Of a stretch of DNA of 64,000 nucleotides, positions 24,805 to 64,000 are shown piece after piece. The stretch is taken from NCBI RefSeq assembly GCF_003024155.1, contig NZ_CP028136.1, positions 2,728,001-2,792,000 on the forward strand, given 5' to 3'. Below the pieces are notes generated by a model, which saw nothing but the letters and a program-made list of their open reading frames with translations, was not told the origin of the DNA and did not search any database. This stretch comes from Christiangramia fulva. GTDB taxonomy: Bacteria; Bacteroidota; Bacteroidia; Flavobacteriales; Flavobacteriaceae. The first letter of the stretch is position 1. Each line of letters starts with the position of its first letter. A program made the translations under genes and the position numbers.

Positions 24805-25622
24805 GAAAACTTATAATCCTTGCACTTTTAATGAGTTTAGGATATTTGAAGGCACAAACACCTTATCCTTATAAAGCTACTTACCGTTTAGAATATCAAG
24901 AAAATGCTACCGATACAAATTCCATAAAATCAGAAATTGGAGTACTTTATTTAGGTAAAGACCACTCGCGATATTCAAGTTTGGGTAAAGCGGTTAAAGA
25001 TTCTTTAGAGAATATGGAAAATCCTGAAACCATGAGGATGGATGAGTACAATCAAATGACCGACTTTAAATACAAGATCTTTAAAAATTTTAAGGAAAAC
25101 GAACTTATTTTGGCAGAAAAGGTTTTTCAATATAAATTAAAATATAAACAGGATCTAAAACAGATTAATTGGGAAATTCAACCAGAGAATAAAGAAATTT
25201 TAGGCTTTAGCGTTCAGAAAGCCACAGGTAATTTTGCAGGTAGAAATTATATTGCCTGGTTTGCACCAGAATTACCATTCTCCGATGGGCCTTATAAGTT
25301 TAGTGGTTTGCCGGGTCTTATTTTAGAAATCTCCGACCTTCAGGGACAATATAATTTTAGCTTAACGGGATTTCAAAAATTAGAAAAACCAGCGAATAAG
25401 CTATTGAATTTGGACAGCTATAAAGTTGTTTCTCAGCAAGAACTTGATCAGGTTCGGGATGATTATAATCGCGATCCCATTGGAACAATGCAAAAGGCAG
25501 GAATAAGATTCGGTTGGAGCGAAGAAGATGAAGCTAAAACAAGGAAAGAACTAAGCGAAAAATATAAAAAGCGTAATAATCCAATTGAGCTTCAGTCAAA
25601 CAAATCATCGATCAAAAATTAA
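24801..25622 (+). CDS. GLPGLI family protein (second copy)
   Basis: A 273-residue paralogue of the preceding protein with the same layout: signal peptide MRKLIILALLMSLGYLKAQ, a shared SEIGVLYLGK block, an APELPFSDGPYKF block and the FSGLPGLILEISD signature. It differs by a short deletion after AVKDSL and a longer C-terminal tail (NKSSIKN). The pair clearly arose by tandem duplication but has diverged at many positions, so both may be under selection. The start overlaps the previous stop (ATGA), and the outer-membrane gene follows 4 nt after its stop. Function is unknown for the family. The co-expression of two copies with one receptor-like protein suggests a complex, which is inference. Confidence 0.88.
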   Translation: MRKLIILALLMSLGYLKAQTPYPYKATYRLEYQENATDTNSIKSEIGVLYLGKDHSRYSSLGKAVKDSLENMENPETMRMDEYNQMTDFKYKIFKNFKENELILAEKVFQYKLKYKQDLKQINWEIQPENKEILGFSVQKATGNFAGRNYIAWFAPELPFSDGPYKFSGLPGLILEISDLQGQYNFSLTGFQKLEKPANKLLNLDSYKVVSQQELDQVRDDYNRDPIGTMQKAGIRFGWSEEDEAKTRKELSEKYKKRNNPIELQSNKSSIKN

Positions 25623-25626
25623 ATAA

Positions 25627-28269
25627 TTGGATGATTTGAGGCAGATTTTCCTTTTCCTGATATTGATATTAGTAGCTTTTACGGGTTATTCTCAAAAAGA
25701 AATTTCGGGCCAGGTTCTTGACGATCAAGGTGAAAAACTTAGCGGCGCTACCGTGATGATAAGTAAAGATTCTGTCTCTTCAATACTCGCGTATGCTATT
25801 TCTGATAATGAAGGGAAGTTCAAAATAAAATTATCCGAAAAGACTGATTCCCTATTTTTAAAGATTTCTTATATCGGTTTCGGAACTTACACAAGGTCCA
25901 TTCCGAATAAAACCCAGGAGTTAAAAATAAGGCTGGGAAAATCTTCTGAAGCGCTTAAAGAAGTTATAGTAACCGCCGAAATGATCGAACAGCGTGGCGA
26001 TACTTTAAGTTTTTCAGTAGCGGCATTCAAAGGGAAAAGCGACCGGGTAATTGCGGATGTGCTCAGGAAGATGCCCGGAATAGAAATAAGGCCGGGCGGA
26101 CAGATTTATTACAGAGATAAACCCATTCAAAAATATTATATCCAAGGTTTAGATCTTTTGGAGGGAAGATACAATCTAGCAAATGATAACCTTTCTGCTG
26201 ATGCGGTTTCCAAAATCGAGATCCTGGAAAATCATCAGCCAATAAAGGCTTTGGATAGTTTGGAATTTTCAGAGCGCGCATCTATAAATATCAAGCTTAA
26301 AAAAGATATTACATATAGCGGAACGGCCACAGCCGGAATTGGAGGAGCGCCTTTCCTTTGGCAAACAAAGATTACGCCTATGATTTTTACTAAAAAACGA
26401 CAGGCGATTGTTACTTATCAGAGCAATAATACTGGCAACGACGTTTCCGATGAGATCCGCAAATTTTCCATCAAATATTCTGGGATCGATTTTGATATAA
26501 ATCAAGAGGATTGGCTGGCCATTCAGAATATATCAGCACCTCCATTTTCTTCGGAGCGATGGTTGAATAATAATGTTCATTTAGGTTCAGCAAACATTTT
26601 ACAGCGCGTTAAAAGAGATTTGGACCTTAAGCTGAATATTTCTTATCTCAATGATTATCAGCAACAGGATGGCCGCACCCAAACACGCTATTTTACACCT
26701 ACAGATACGATCGATGTGATCGAGAATACCAATAACAATAATTTTGTAAGTAAGTTAGAGGGAGAACTTACATTAGAAAATAATGCCGAAAAAAATTACC
26801 TGAAGGATCAAATAGAATTTAAAGGATTTTGGAATACCAATCGCGGATTGATCGACCGCCCTGATACACAAATTAAGCAGCAGCTGGATAAGCCTTTCTT
26901 CGGAATTAAAAACGACTTACGTTTGCTTCGGACTCTAGGAAAACAATTGATTACTTTTAATTCGAATACCGGTTTTACCGCAAATAATCAGGATCTATTG
27001 GTGCATCCGGGACAATTTGAAGCTATTTTTAATGATGGCGATCCCTATGGCGAAATTCAACAACTGGTTTCTTCAAGGAGAATATATACCGATAATTCGG
27101 CCGGTTTTACCAAAGCACTGCGCAAATTTACCATTTCGCCTAGATTTGGATTTTCGATTCAGAATCAGCAATTAGATACCGATATTGTTCTGGAAGGAGA
27201 GGAGGTTTCAAGTACCGCTTTTAAAAACAGAGCCGAATTTATACAATCTTCAGTGTATTTTAAAAACGCTTTCAGATTTGAAAGTAAGGATGAAACCTGG
27301 AATTTGCGTATAAACACACCGCTTGAATTTAAAAGCTTGCACTTTGAAGATGATAATTTTGAGGAGACCAGAGCATTGAATCGTATAATTTTTGCACCTA
27401 ATTTTTATATGAAGAGAAAAATTTCAGCCTATTGGGAGGCAAATGCTTCAGCAGGATTGAATTATCATTTTGGAGAACTTCAGCAATTATATTATGGGTT
27501 TGTACTGAATGGCTATCGAAATTTGAACCGGTACAATGCCCCTATTTCCGAAGAAACCCAGCAAAATTATAAGGGAGGCCTAGGTTATCGAAATCCGATA
27601 AAGCAATTGTTTATTAACGCTTCCTACTCATATATTTTTTCTGAAAATAATTTATTGTACAGTTCTAATATTGGTGAAAACGGAACAACAATTTTAGAAG
27701 CGGTGGCTCGCGATAATAGCTTCGACAATCATAGCTTTAACGCTAGCGGTAGTAAATACTTTAGGAAAATAAAAACGACGCTTAAATTGAATGCCTCTTA
27801 TAATTTATCCAAGCGGCAGCAGCTTTTAAATAACATTCTGACTGAGGTGAATACGCAAAGTTTGAACCTGCGAGGGAGTGTTGATGCAAATATTTCGAGT
27901 TGGTTAATTGCGAGTTATTCAGGAAAATTTTCAACGTATATTTCAGGTTTTGAAGATAGGAATTTCCAAAAAATAGAAACCCATCAACATATTCTCGATC
28001 TTTATTTTTATCCTAAGGATAATCAATATTTAAGGGTTAGTGGTGAATATTATGGGAATTCTTTATCTGAAAATGGGGATAATTATTTTGTGAACCTGGG
28101 CTATCAGTTTACTTTTGAAAAACCCAAATTAGATCTGCACATTAATTGGCGAAATATTTTGAATACTGAAGAATTTATCCATGCCTACAATAATCAATAT
28201 TATTACGTACAAAGTAGTTATCGCTTGCGTCCTTCCCAGGTGCTGGCTACTTTAAAATTCAGGCTTTAA
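25627..28269 (+). CDS. Outer-membrane TonB-receptor-like protein with carboxypeptidase-regulatory-like domain
   Basis: An 880-residue protein. A signal peptide (about 1-22, FLFLILILVAFTGYSQ) is followed by a carboxypeptidase-regulatory-like beta-sandwich (about 24-100, with ISGQVLDDQGEKLSGATV). A plug-like domain (about 110-230) carries VIADVLRKMPGIEI, and a long beta-barrel ends LRPSQVLATLKFRL. It should be an outer-membrane protein acting with the two GLPGLI proteins encoded just before it. The frame has no early ATG: the start is TTG at 25627, or TTG at 25636, both directly before the signal peptide, with only 4 nt after the previous stop. Translation is probably coupled. The ligand is unknown. 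Confidence 0.82.
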   Translation: MDDLRQIFLFLILILVAFTGYSQKEISGQVLDDQGEKLSGATVMISKDSVSSILAYAISDNEGKFKIKLSEKTDSLFLKISYIGFGTYTRSIPNKTQELKIRLGKSSEALKEVIVTAEMIEQRGDTLSFSVAAFKGKSDRVIADVLRKMPGIEIRPGGQIYYRDKPIQKYYIQGLDLLEGRYNLANDNLSADAVSKIEILENHQPIKALDSLEFSERASINIKLKKDITYSGTATAGIGGAPFLWQTKITPMIFTKKRQAIVTYQSNNTGNDVSDEIRKFSIKYSGIDFDINQEDWLAIQNISAPPFSSERWLNNNVHLGSANILQRVKRDLDLKLNISYLNDYQQQDGRTQTRYFTPTDTIDVIENTNNNNFVSKLEGELTLENNAEKNYLKDQIEFKGFWNTNRGLIDRPDTQIKQQLDKPFFGIKNDLRLLRTLGKQLITFNSNTGFTANNQDLLVHPGQFEAIFNDGDPYGEIQQLVSSRRIYTDNSAGFTKALRKFTISPRFGFSIQNQQLDTDIVLEGEEVSSTAFKNRAEFIQSSVYFKNAFRFESKDETWNLRINTPLEFKSLHFEDDNFEETRALNRIIFAPNFYMKRKISAYWEANASAGLNYHFGELQQLYYGFVLNGYRNLNRYNAPISEETQQNYKGGLGYRNPIKQLFINASYSYIFSENNLLYSSNIGENGTTILEAVARDNSFDNHSFNASGSKYFRKIKTTLKLNASYNLSKRQQLLNNILTEVNTQSLNLRGSVDANISSWLIASYSGKFSTYISGFEDRNFQKIETHQHILDLYFYPKDNQYLRVSGEYYGNSLSENGDNYFVNLGYQFTFEKPKLDLHINWRNILNTEEFIHAYNNQYYYVQSSYRLRPSQVLATLKFRL

Positions 28270-28389
28270 ATGAATAATTTCATTAAAGCAGCCTTTGTTG
28301 AATCTATAGAAGAAACTTTAAAAGCTAAAGAATTTGGCACCGATCGTATAGAGTTATGTGCGCTCAAACGTTACGAAAAGGGAGAATAG
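28270..28389 (+). pseudogene. Truncated CutC-like N-terminal fragment
   Basis: The ATG follows the previous stop directly (TAAATG). The 39-codon frame includes VESIEETLKAKEFGTDRIELCA, which matches the N-terminal strand and DRIELCA motif of CutC copper-homeostasis proteins (usually about 230-250 residues). After LCA the similarity stops and the frame ends in LKRYEKGE. I read it as the remnant of a cutC gene that was the next gene of the operon and was cut off. The match is short and made by eye. Confidence 0.55.
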
Positions 28390-28777
28390 CAAGAGGATAA
28401 CACGCTGCGCATGTTATGGTATATTTCTCCCCCTTAGTTTTCAGGGCTTTACGTTTTAAACACTTTGAAAGAAAATCAGTTTTTGCTTGAAAAACCTCCT
28501 AAAAGCCTATAAACAGGTAAATTTTTCATGCAAAAATCAAAATTATGAATTCGGTCGCCTCAATATCAAATGTCCGACAACTTCATCAAAAATTTACTTT
28601 TCACCTATTTTTACTAAAAAATGCGCTCAGCCCAGTAAAATCGTTTTTTTTTACTAAAAAACTTAATTCGAGTAGCCTCTTGAAAAATATTATTCTCTTT
28701 TAATGAAACTTCTTTAGAGCTACAAGTTTACATTCGCCTGGGTCCATATCATTAATAAATCATTTTACAAATTAGAT
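28390..28777. other. Degenerate AT-rich segment in the right part of the element
   Basis: No supportable gene. ATAACA and TGTTAT form a small inverted repeat near 28400-28420, and TTTTTACTAAAAAA occurs twice (about 28611 and 28649). The segment looks like decayed DNA after the cutC-like fragment. Confidence 0.35.
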
Positions 28778-28905
28778 CACATTCCCTTTTTCGGCCAAAG
28801 GAATAGATCTGGAATCGGCAGGGTGCATAAAGCCGGTTGCACCTATTTATAACCCCTTTTTCCGATTCCTGATCTAAGATATGTTTGGCCAAAAAGGGGA
28901 ATGTG
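28778..28905. repeat. 128-bp imperfect inverted repeat (extended hairpin)
   Basis: The outer arms CACATTCCC and GGGAATGTG pair, continuing through TTTTT with AAAAA and GGCCAAA with TTTGGCC. AGATC/GATCT and GGAATCGG/CCGATTCC then pair, and GGTGCA with TGCACC closes the centre. Small bulges interrupt the stem. No flanking direct repeat is evident. It could be a structured RNA, a miniature transposable element or a transfer or recombination site of the integrative element. Confidence 0.7.
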
Positions 28906-29071
28906 AAGGCTCTGAAAGAAGTAAGTGGTATTATAATAATTCCATTGCTCATAATATTCTTCCCGACCAAAATAAAAAAGCGAGAACGCTCAGGATAAAA
29001 AAAGTAAATGGGTTTTACTATTTTTGAAAGGTACAGAAGTATCAAATTACTTCAATGCGTTCTATTGATAT
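28906..29071. other. Short non-coding stretch before attR arm sites
   Basis: It contains CGCTCAGGATAAA at about 28988, the same motif as in the 93-bp tRNA-Pro leader repeats (GCTCAGGATAAAC). No gene is supportable here. Confidence 0.4.
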
Positions 29072-29089
29072 TGTGAGTTAATCGTGAGT
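29072..29089 (+). repeat. Arm-type repeats near attR
   Basis: TGTGAGT at 29072-29078 and CGTGAGT at 29083-29089 are 11 bp apart. They match the CGTGAGT heptamer repeated near the left end of the element and lie 61-78 bp inside attR. Confidence 0.6.
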
Positions 29090-29149
29090 TTTAAAACTTG
29101 TGGTTACATGAAAGCCTATAATTACAGGGTTGTCCGGATTTTAAATTCG

Positions 29150-29166
29150 TCCAGTCATCCCGACTT
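29150..29166 (+). other. attR: 17-bp copy of the tRNA-Pro(GGG) 3' end
   Basis: TCCAGTCATCCCGACTT is identical to attL. Only traces of the tRNA T-arm lie before it. After it comes a strong hairpin that would directly follow the tRNA if the element were removed. Confidence 0.85.
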
Positions 29167-29167
29167 G

Positions 29168-29220
29168 AAAAACCAAAACCTTGAAAATCATTTTGATTTC
29201 CAGGGTTTTTTGGTTTTAAA
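29168..29220. terminator. Long bidirectional terminator hairpin
   Basis: AAAACCAAAACCTTGAAAATCA pairs, with a few mismatches, with TGATTTCCAGGGTTTTTTGGTTTT around a tiny loop, and both sides are rich in A or T. On the minus strand it ends the adhesin/porP/ompA operon, 48 nt past the last stop. On the plus strand it would lie directly after tRNA-Pro(GGG) in the chromosome before integration. Confidence 0.75.
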
Positions 29221-29267
29221 GGATTAAAAGGATTTGATTCAGAAGGCACCTTTATATAAGATGCCCT

Positions 29268-31208
29268 TTACTTTTTAATTGATTCCTCTTCTTTTATTAA
29301 GAAAACAGATCTTCTATTGAGTTGATGTTCCGCTTCGGTACAATCTGCGCCGTCACTGCATTCATTGATAAGTCGACTTTCGCCATAGCCTTTAGCAGTG
29401 AGACGATCCGTGTTAATTCCGCGATTTACGAGCCATTCAAGTGTAGCCTGGGCACGGGCTTCAGATAGTTCCATATTATATTCTTTACTTCCACGGCTAT
29501 CTGTATGTGATTCTATTTTTATTTCTAATTCTGGATACTCCTTTAAAGCCGCCCATATTTTAGCAAGTTCAACTTCGGCATCTGGTCTTATGTTGGCTTT
29601 ATTAAAATCGAAATATATAGGTTGAAGGCTGAGGCGACAACCCAGATCATTTGGAGGACAGCCTATTTTCCTCATAGCAATAGGCAGTTCTATTTCTTGA
29701 GCATCATCGGGTGCGATAACAATTTTTTCAACCGACTCATAATCATCCTTCGTTACTCTTAAAGAATATTGCATTCCGCAATCCAAATTAAAATTGAAGC
29801 CACCGTTTTTATCTGTTTTTAAACTATCTATTTTTTCATTTTCCTCATTAAATAGAGCCAGGTCTGCTTCTTCCAATAGTTGTTTTGTAATCTCATCTTT
29901 CACCGTTCCCCGTAATAACACTTTGCAGGCATGAGTAGCCCGGTAAATATTATCATTTGCATCAGAAGTATTTCTATTAGACGATAGAAAGGCGATATCT
30001 TTTTCAAGATCGACCGCAAATGCAAAATCATCTTTTTTTCCATTTACCGGTTCGGCCATAATGATTATTTCTGTAGGCATTCCATTTTTATCAAGTGGGG
30101 TATAAAAAATATCCAGTCCTCCTAAACCGGGACGACCATTAGATGAAAAATACAATACATTTTCCTTACTTATAAAAGGAAAAGATTCACGGACTTCGGT
30201 ATTGATATTCTTCCCGAGATTTACCGGTGCACCATATTCGTTTTCACCTCGAATATCAACATACCAAAGGTCTGACTCTCCAAAAGTACCAGGACGGTCA
30301 GAAGAAAAATAAAGCCGTGTTTCATCAGGGCTTAAAGCAGGATGGGCGGTGGAGTATGACGCATCGTTAAAGGGCAATTCCACAATCTCCCTCCATTTTC
30401 CATCTTTCTTAGTGGCCTTATAAAGTTTTAACCTGATATTATAATCCCGGTCTTTTCCTTTTCTCCCGTTTAAATAGTTGTTCCGCGTAAAATACACTGT
30501 GTTTCCATCTTTCGTAAAAACGGCTGAGGATTCGTGTAAATTACTATTTATCTCTCCCGGTAGACGCTTAGGATTACTCAGTTTCCCGTTTTCATCCATT
30601 TCGGCCTCAAAAAGGTCAAAAAATGGCTGGTTATTCCATTCATAAATAGGAACTTTTCTTGCGGTGGAGTCAGGTTTGGCTGAAGCGTAAACGAGTTTAT
30701 TACCATAGAAGGCTGAACCAAAATCGGTGTACTCACTATTGATTTCAGCAGGTTCCAGCACCCATTTTTTAGGTTTCGCTTTAATTTTCTTAAGATAATC
30801 TGGGTTGCTTTTGAAATTCTGAATCACGAGCTCCCGGGAGCCAATTTCGGTGAATACTTTCATTAAAGTATCTGAAGCCTTATAATCACCTAGGCTTTTC
30901 AAACTTTGTGCTGCCCTGAAATAGTATTTGGGTTCTGTTTGATCGGGATATTCTTTCATTAGTTTTTCATACCACCTGGCCGCATTTTCATAATCGCCAT
31001 TGAAGTAATAGGTATTTCCTAACTTTTCAAATAATTCTGGAGAACTGTAACCTTCACTAACGACTTGCAAATAAATTTTCTGTGCATCGATATAGGCAAA
31101 CCTGTCGTATTCTTTTTGTGCCTTGTTCATTTTTGCCCGCTGGGCATAGCTAAATGAAGAAGACATTAGAATAAGGATTAACAGGTTTATTTTTATAAAT
31201 ACTTTCAT
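29268..31208 (-). CDS. PorE-like OmpA-family protein (TPR, PD40 propeller, regulatory-like domain, OmpA C-terminus)
   Basis: A 646-residue secreted protein. The signal peptide (1-22) ends SSFSYA. TPR-like helices cover about 25-130 (LGNTYYFNGDYENAARWYEKL). A PD40/WD40-like propeller covers about 165-420, with blades such as AHPALSPDETRLYFSSDRPG and LYFSSNGRPGLGGLDIF. A carboxypeptidase-regulatory-like sandwich lies at about 430-505, and the OmpA peptidoglycan-binding domain at about 525-640 (YFDFNKANIRPDAE, IESHTDSRGSKEYN, LSEARAQATLEWL). This order matches PorE of the type IX secretion system, which links the complex to peptidoglycan. It lies 15 nt after the porP-like gene and is last in the adhesin operon, so it probably serves that adhesin. 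Confidence 0.85.
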   Translation of the reverse strand: MKVFIKINLLILILMSSSFSYAQRAKMNKAQKEYDRFAYIDAQKIYLQVVSEGYSSPELFEKLGNTYYFNGDYENAARWYEKLMKEYPDQTEPKYYFRAAQSLKSLGDYKASDTLMKVFTEIGSRELVIQNFKSNPDYLKKIKAKPKKWVLEPAEINSEYTDFGSAFYGNKLVYASAKPDSTARKVPIYEWNNQPFFDLFEAEMDENGKLSNPKRLPGEINSNLHESSAVFTKDGNTVYFTRNNYLNGRKGKDRDYNIRLKLYKATKKDGKWREIVELPFNDASYSTAHPALSPDETRLYFSSDRPGTFGESDLWYVDIRGENEYGAPVNLGKNINTEVRESFPFISKENVLYFSSNGRPGLGGLDIFYTPLDKNGMPTEIIIMAEPVNGKKDDFAFAVDLEKDIAFLSSNRNTSDANDNIYRATHACKVLLRGTVKDEITKQLLEEADLALFNEENEKIDSLKTDKNGGFNFNLDCGMQYSLRVTKDDYESVEKIVIAPDDAQEIELPIAMRKIGCPPNDLGCRLSLQPIYFDFNKANIRPDAEVELAKIWAALKEYPELEIKIESHTDSRGSKEYNMELSEARAQATLEWLVNRGINTDRLTAKGYGESRLINECSDGADCTEAEHQLNRRSVFLIKEEESIKK

Positions 31209-31223
31209 ACTAATTCTCGTTGA

Positions 31224-32159
31224 TTAAAAGAATCGGGGTGTGTAAATGCGTTCGCGGCTTTTAAAGATCTCGTATCTTAAATAGAATTCAAAAGATCCGT
31301 TATTGTATTTAGCCAATTCTGTTGTTTCCTGATCATAAGCAAACCCCAGCATTAGTTCATCTGAGAGCTGAAACCCTACCAGGGCACTTAATGCGGCACT
31401 CCATCGCCATGCAGCTCCCAGGCTAAGTTTATCGTAAATCAGAAAGTTAGCAGAAACATCTACCTGTAGTGGAGCACCGGCCACAGCTTTCATTAATGTC
31501 GCAGGTTTGAATTTGACATCAGGGGAGAGGTCAAAAACATATCCGCTCATAAGGTATAAATGTATCTTTTCACGGCTAAAAACGTAAGCATCTGGATTTC
31601 CAAGACTTTCTTCATCAAAATATTTTGATTCGATAAGATTGGGAGCCGAAAGGCCAACATAAAATTTATCGGTATAATAATATATTCCCGTACCTATTTG
31701 TAGACGGATTCGGTTATTGATATTATTATCAAAAATATCACCTTCCTGGGCTACGTTCAACTTGGAATAATCGATATTAACAACATTGAAACCGGTTTTT
31801 AGTCCGAAGGCCAGGCGACCGTAGGCAGAAGTCCAGATGGTGTAAGAATAATCAATATTCGCATAAGTTTCCTGCGAAGGACCTATTTCGTCATGAACCA
31901 AAGACAATCCTAAACCTACATTTTTAATTTTGATAGGGGAGTGTACAGAAAAAGTAAAAGTATCTGGTGCACCATCCAGGCCCACCCACTGGGATCGATA
32001 TAATCCGGCAAAACTTAGGGCTTCTCGAGAACCTGCATAAGCCGGATTTATGATCTCAGTATTGTACATATATTGAGTGTATTGGGGATCCTGCTGAGCA
32101 AAGACTTCAGAAATAGAACCCAAACTTCCAATTATCAGTAATATTAAAATTTTCTTCAT
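31224..32159 (-). CDS. PorP/SprF-family type IX secretion outer-membrane protein
   Basis: A 311-residue beta-barrel protein. A signal peptide (1-21, ending EVFA) is followed by the family hallmark QQDPQYTQYMYNTEIINPAYAGSR and SFAGLYRSQWVGLDGAP. Barrel strands continue to LMLGFAYDQETTELAKYNNGSFEFYLRYEI. SprF of Flavobacterium johnsoniae is needed to secrete the giant adhesin SprB, and PorP/SprF-like proteins are associated with cargo that bears type B C-terminal domains. Here it follows a giant type B cargo gene by 40 nt on the same strand, so it is very likely the dedicated partner of that cargo. Confidence 0.93.
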   Translation of the reverse strand: MKKILILLIIGSLGSISEVFAQQDPQYTQYMYNTEIINPAYAGSREALSFAGLYRSQWVGLDGAPDTFTFSVHSPIKIKNVGLGLSLVHDEIGPSQETYANIDYSYTIWTSAYGRLAFGLKTGFNVVNIDYSKLNVAQEGDIFDNNINNRIRLQIGTGIYYYTDKFYVGLSAPNLIESKYFDEESLGNPDAYVFSREKIHLYLMSGYVFDLSPDVKFKPATLMKAVAGAPLQVDVSANFLIYDKLSLGAAWRWSAALSALVGFQLSDELMLGFAYDQETTELAKYNNGSFEFYLRYEIFKSRERIYTPRFF

Positions 32160-32199
32160 TCCATTTAAATTTTGAATCTCTCAAGAAGATCCTGAACTT

Positions 32200-64000
<31,801 letters not shown>

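Larger units (their letters stand above)
22104..29166. mobile_element. Integrative element at tRNA-Pro(GGG), about 7.06 kb
   Basis: The element is bounded by a 17-bp direct repeat of the tRNA 3' end. A tyrosine recombinase gene starts 250 bp inside the left end. CGTGAGT arm-type repeats lie near both ends: five at 22210-22257, and TGTGAGT plus CGTGAGT at 29072-29089. Cargo is two GLPGLI genes and a large outer-membrane receptor-like gene in one operon. A cutC-like fragment and a 128-bp inverted repeat sit in the right part. No relaxase, excisionase or replication gene is visible, so it may depend on other elements for transfer. Confidence 0.82.

Noticed and set aside
28778..28905. Insertion sequence ends
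   Set aside because: No transposase gene and no flanking target-site duplication were found; reported only as an inverted repeat.
28752..29045. Minus-strand open frame of 97 codons in the right part of the element
   Set aside because: It runs through the 128-bp inverted repeat and has no family resemblance; the DNA structure explains the region better.

Overview
The window reads as chromosomal DNA of a marine-type Flavobacteriia bacterium (Bacteroidota). The grounds are type IX secretion genes (a PorP/SprF protein, a PorE-like OmpA protein and a type B C-terminal sorting domain), two GLPGLI proteins, a MutA/MutB methylmalonyl-CoA mutase pair, a YaiO barrel protein, Bacteroidota-style promoters (TTTG, about 19 nt, TAnnTTTG) and almost no Shine-Dalgarno signals. 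No species is assigned.

Layout. (1) 1-2506, minus strand: housekeeping operon udk, ftsB/divIC-like, mutA, mutB (mutB cut by the window edge). (2) 2624-7986: an AT-rich polysaccharide patch with three glycosyltransferases and an MBOAT O-acyltransferase paired with an SGNH protein. (3) 8085-9793: an unrecognised lipoprotein and a lipoprotein cytochrome c. (4) 9885-10490: a promoter, five 93-bp tandem repeats each carrying 5' pieces of tRNA-Pro, the intact tRNA-Pro(TGG) and its terminator. (5) 10706-15881: a VIT-type transporter, then a four-gene exopolysaccharide-like module (degenerate receiver, HEAT protein, membrane GT2, YaiO barrel). (6) 16192-21704: M13 peptidase, aldo/keto reductase, and nadA-nadB for NAD synthesis. 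(7) 22030-29166: tRNA-Pro(GGG) followed by a 7.06-kb integrative element. The element has a 17-bp att direct repeat, CGTGAGT arm-type repeats at both ends, a tyrosine recombinase, and cargo of two GLPGLI genes plus an outer-membrane receptor-like protein. A cutC-like fragment and a 128-bp inverted repeat lie in its right part. (8) 29268-64000, minus strand: an operon of a giant adhesin (at least 10,599 codons, start beyond the window), a PorP/SprF protein and a PorE-like OmpA protein.

The giant adhesin fills half the window. From its N-terminal side it has DUF11-like domains, about 68 Calx-beta domains, about 17 Cys-paired repeats of about 96 residues, more DUF11-like domains, and a gliding-motility-type C-terminal sorting domain. 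Sixty-six of the Calx-beta domains fall into six higher-order units of eleven domains (about 3,759 bp each). The register holds to within one codon over 22.55 kb. The three units nearest the N-terminus and about 60% of the fourth are nearly identical DNA and much richer in GC than their flanks. The others are diverged. This looks like an old 11-domain unit that has recently been re-amplified, so copy number may vary between strains.

The most unusual features are the 11-domain higher-order repeat, the tRNA-Pro 5'-fragment leaders found at both proline tRNA loci, and the compact integrative element with its GLPGLI/outer-membrane cargo.
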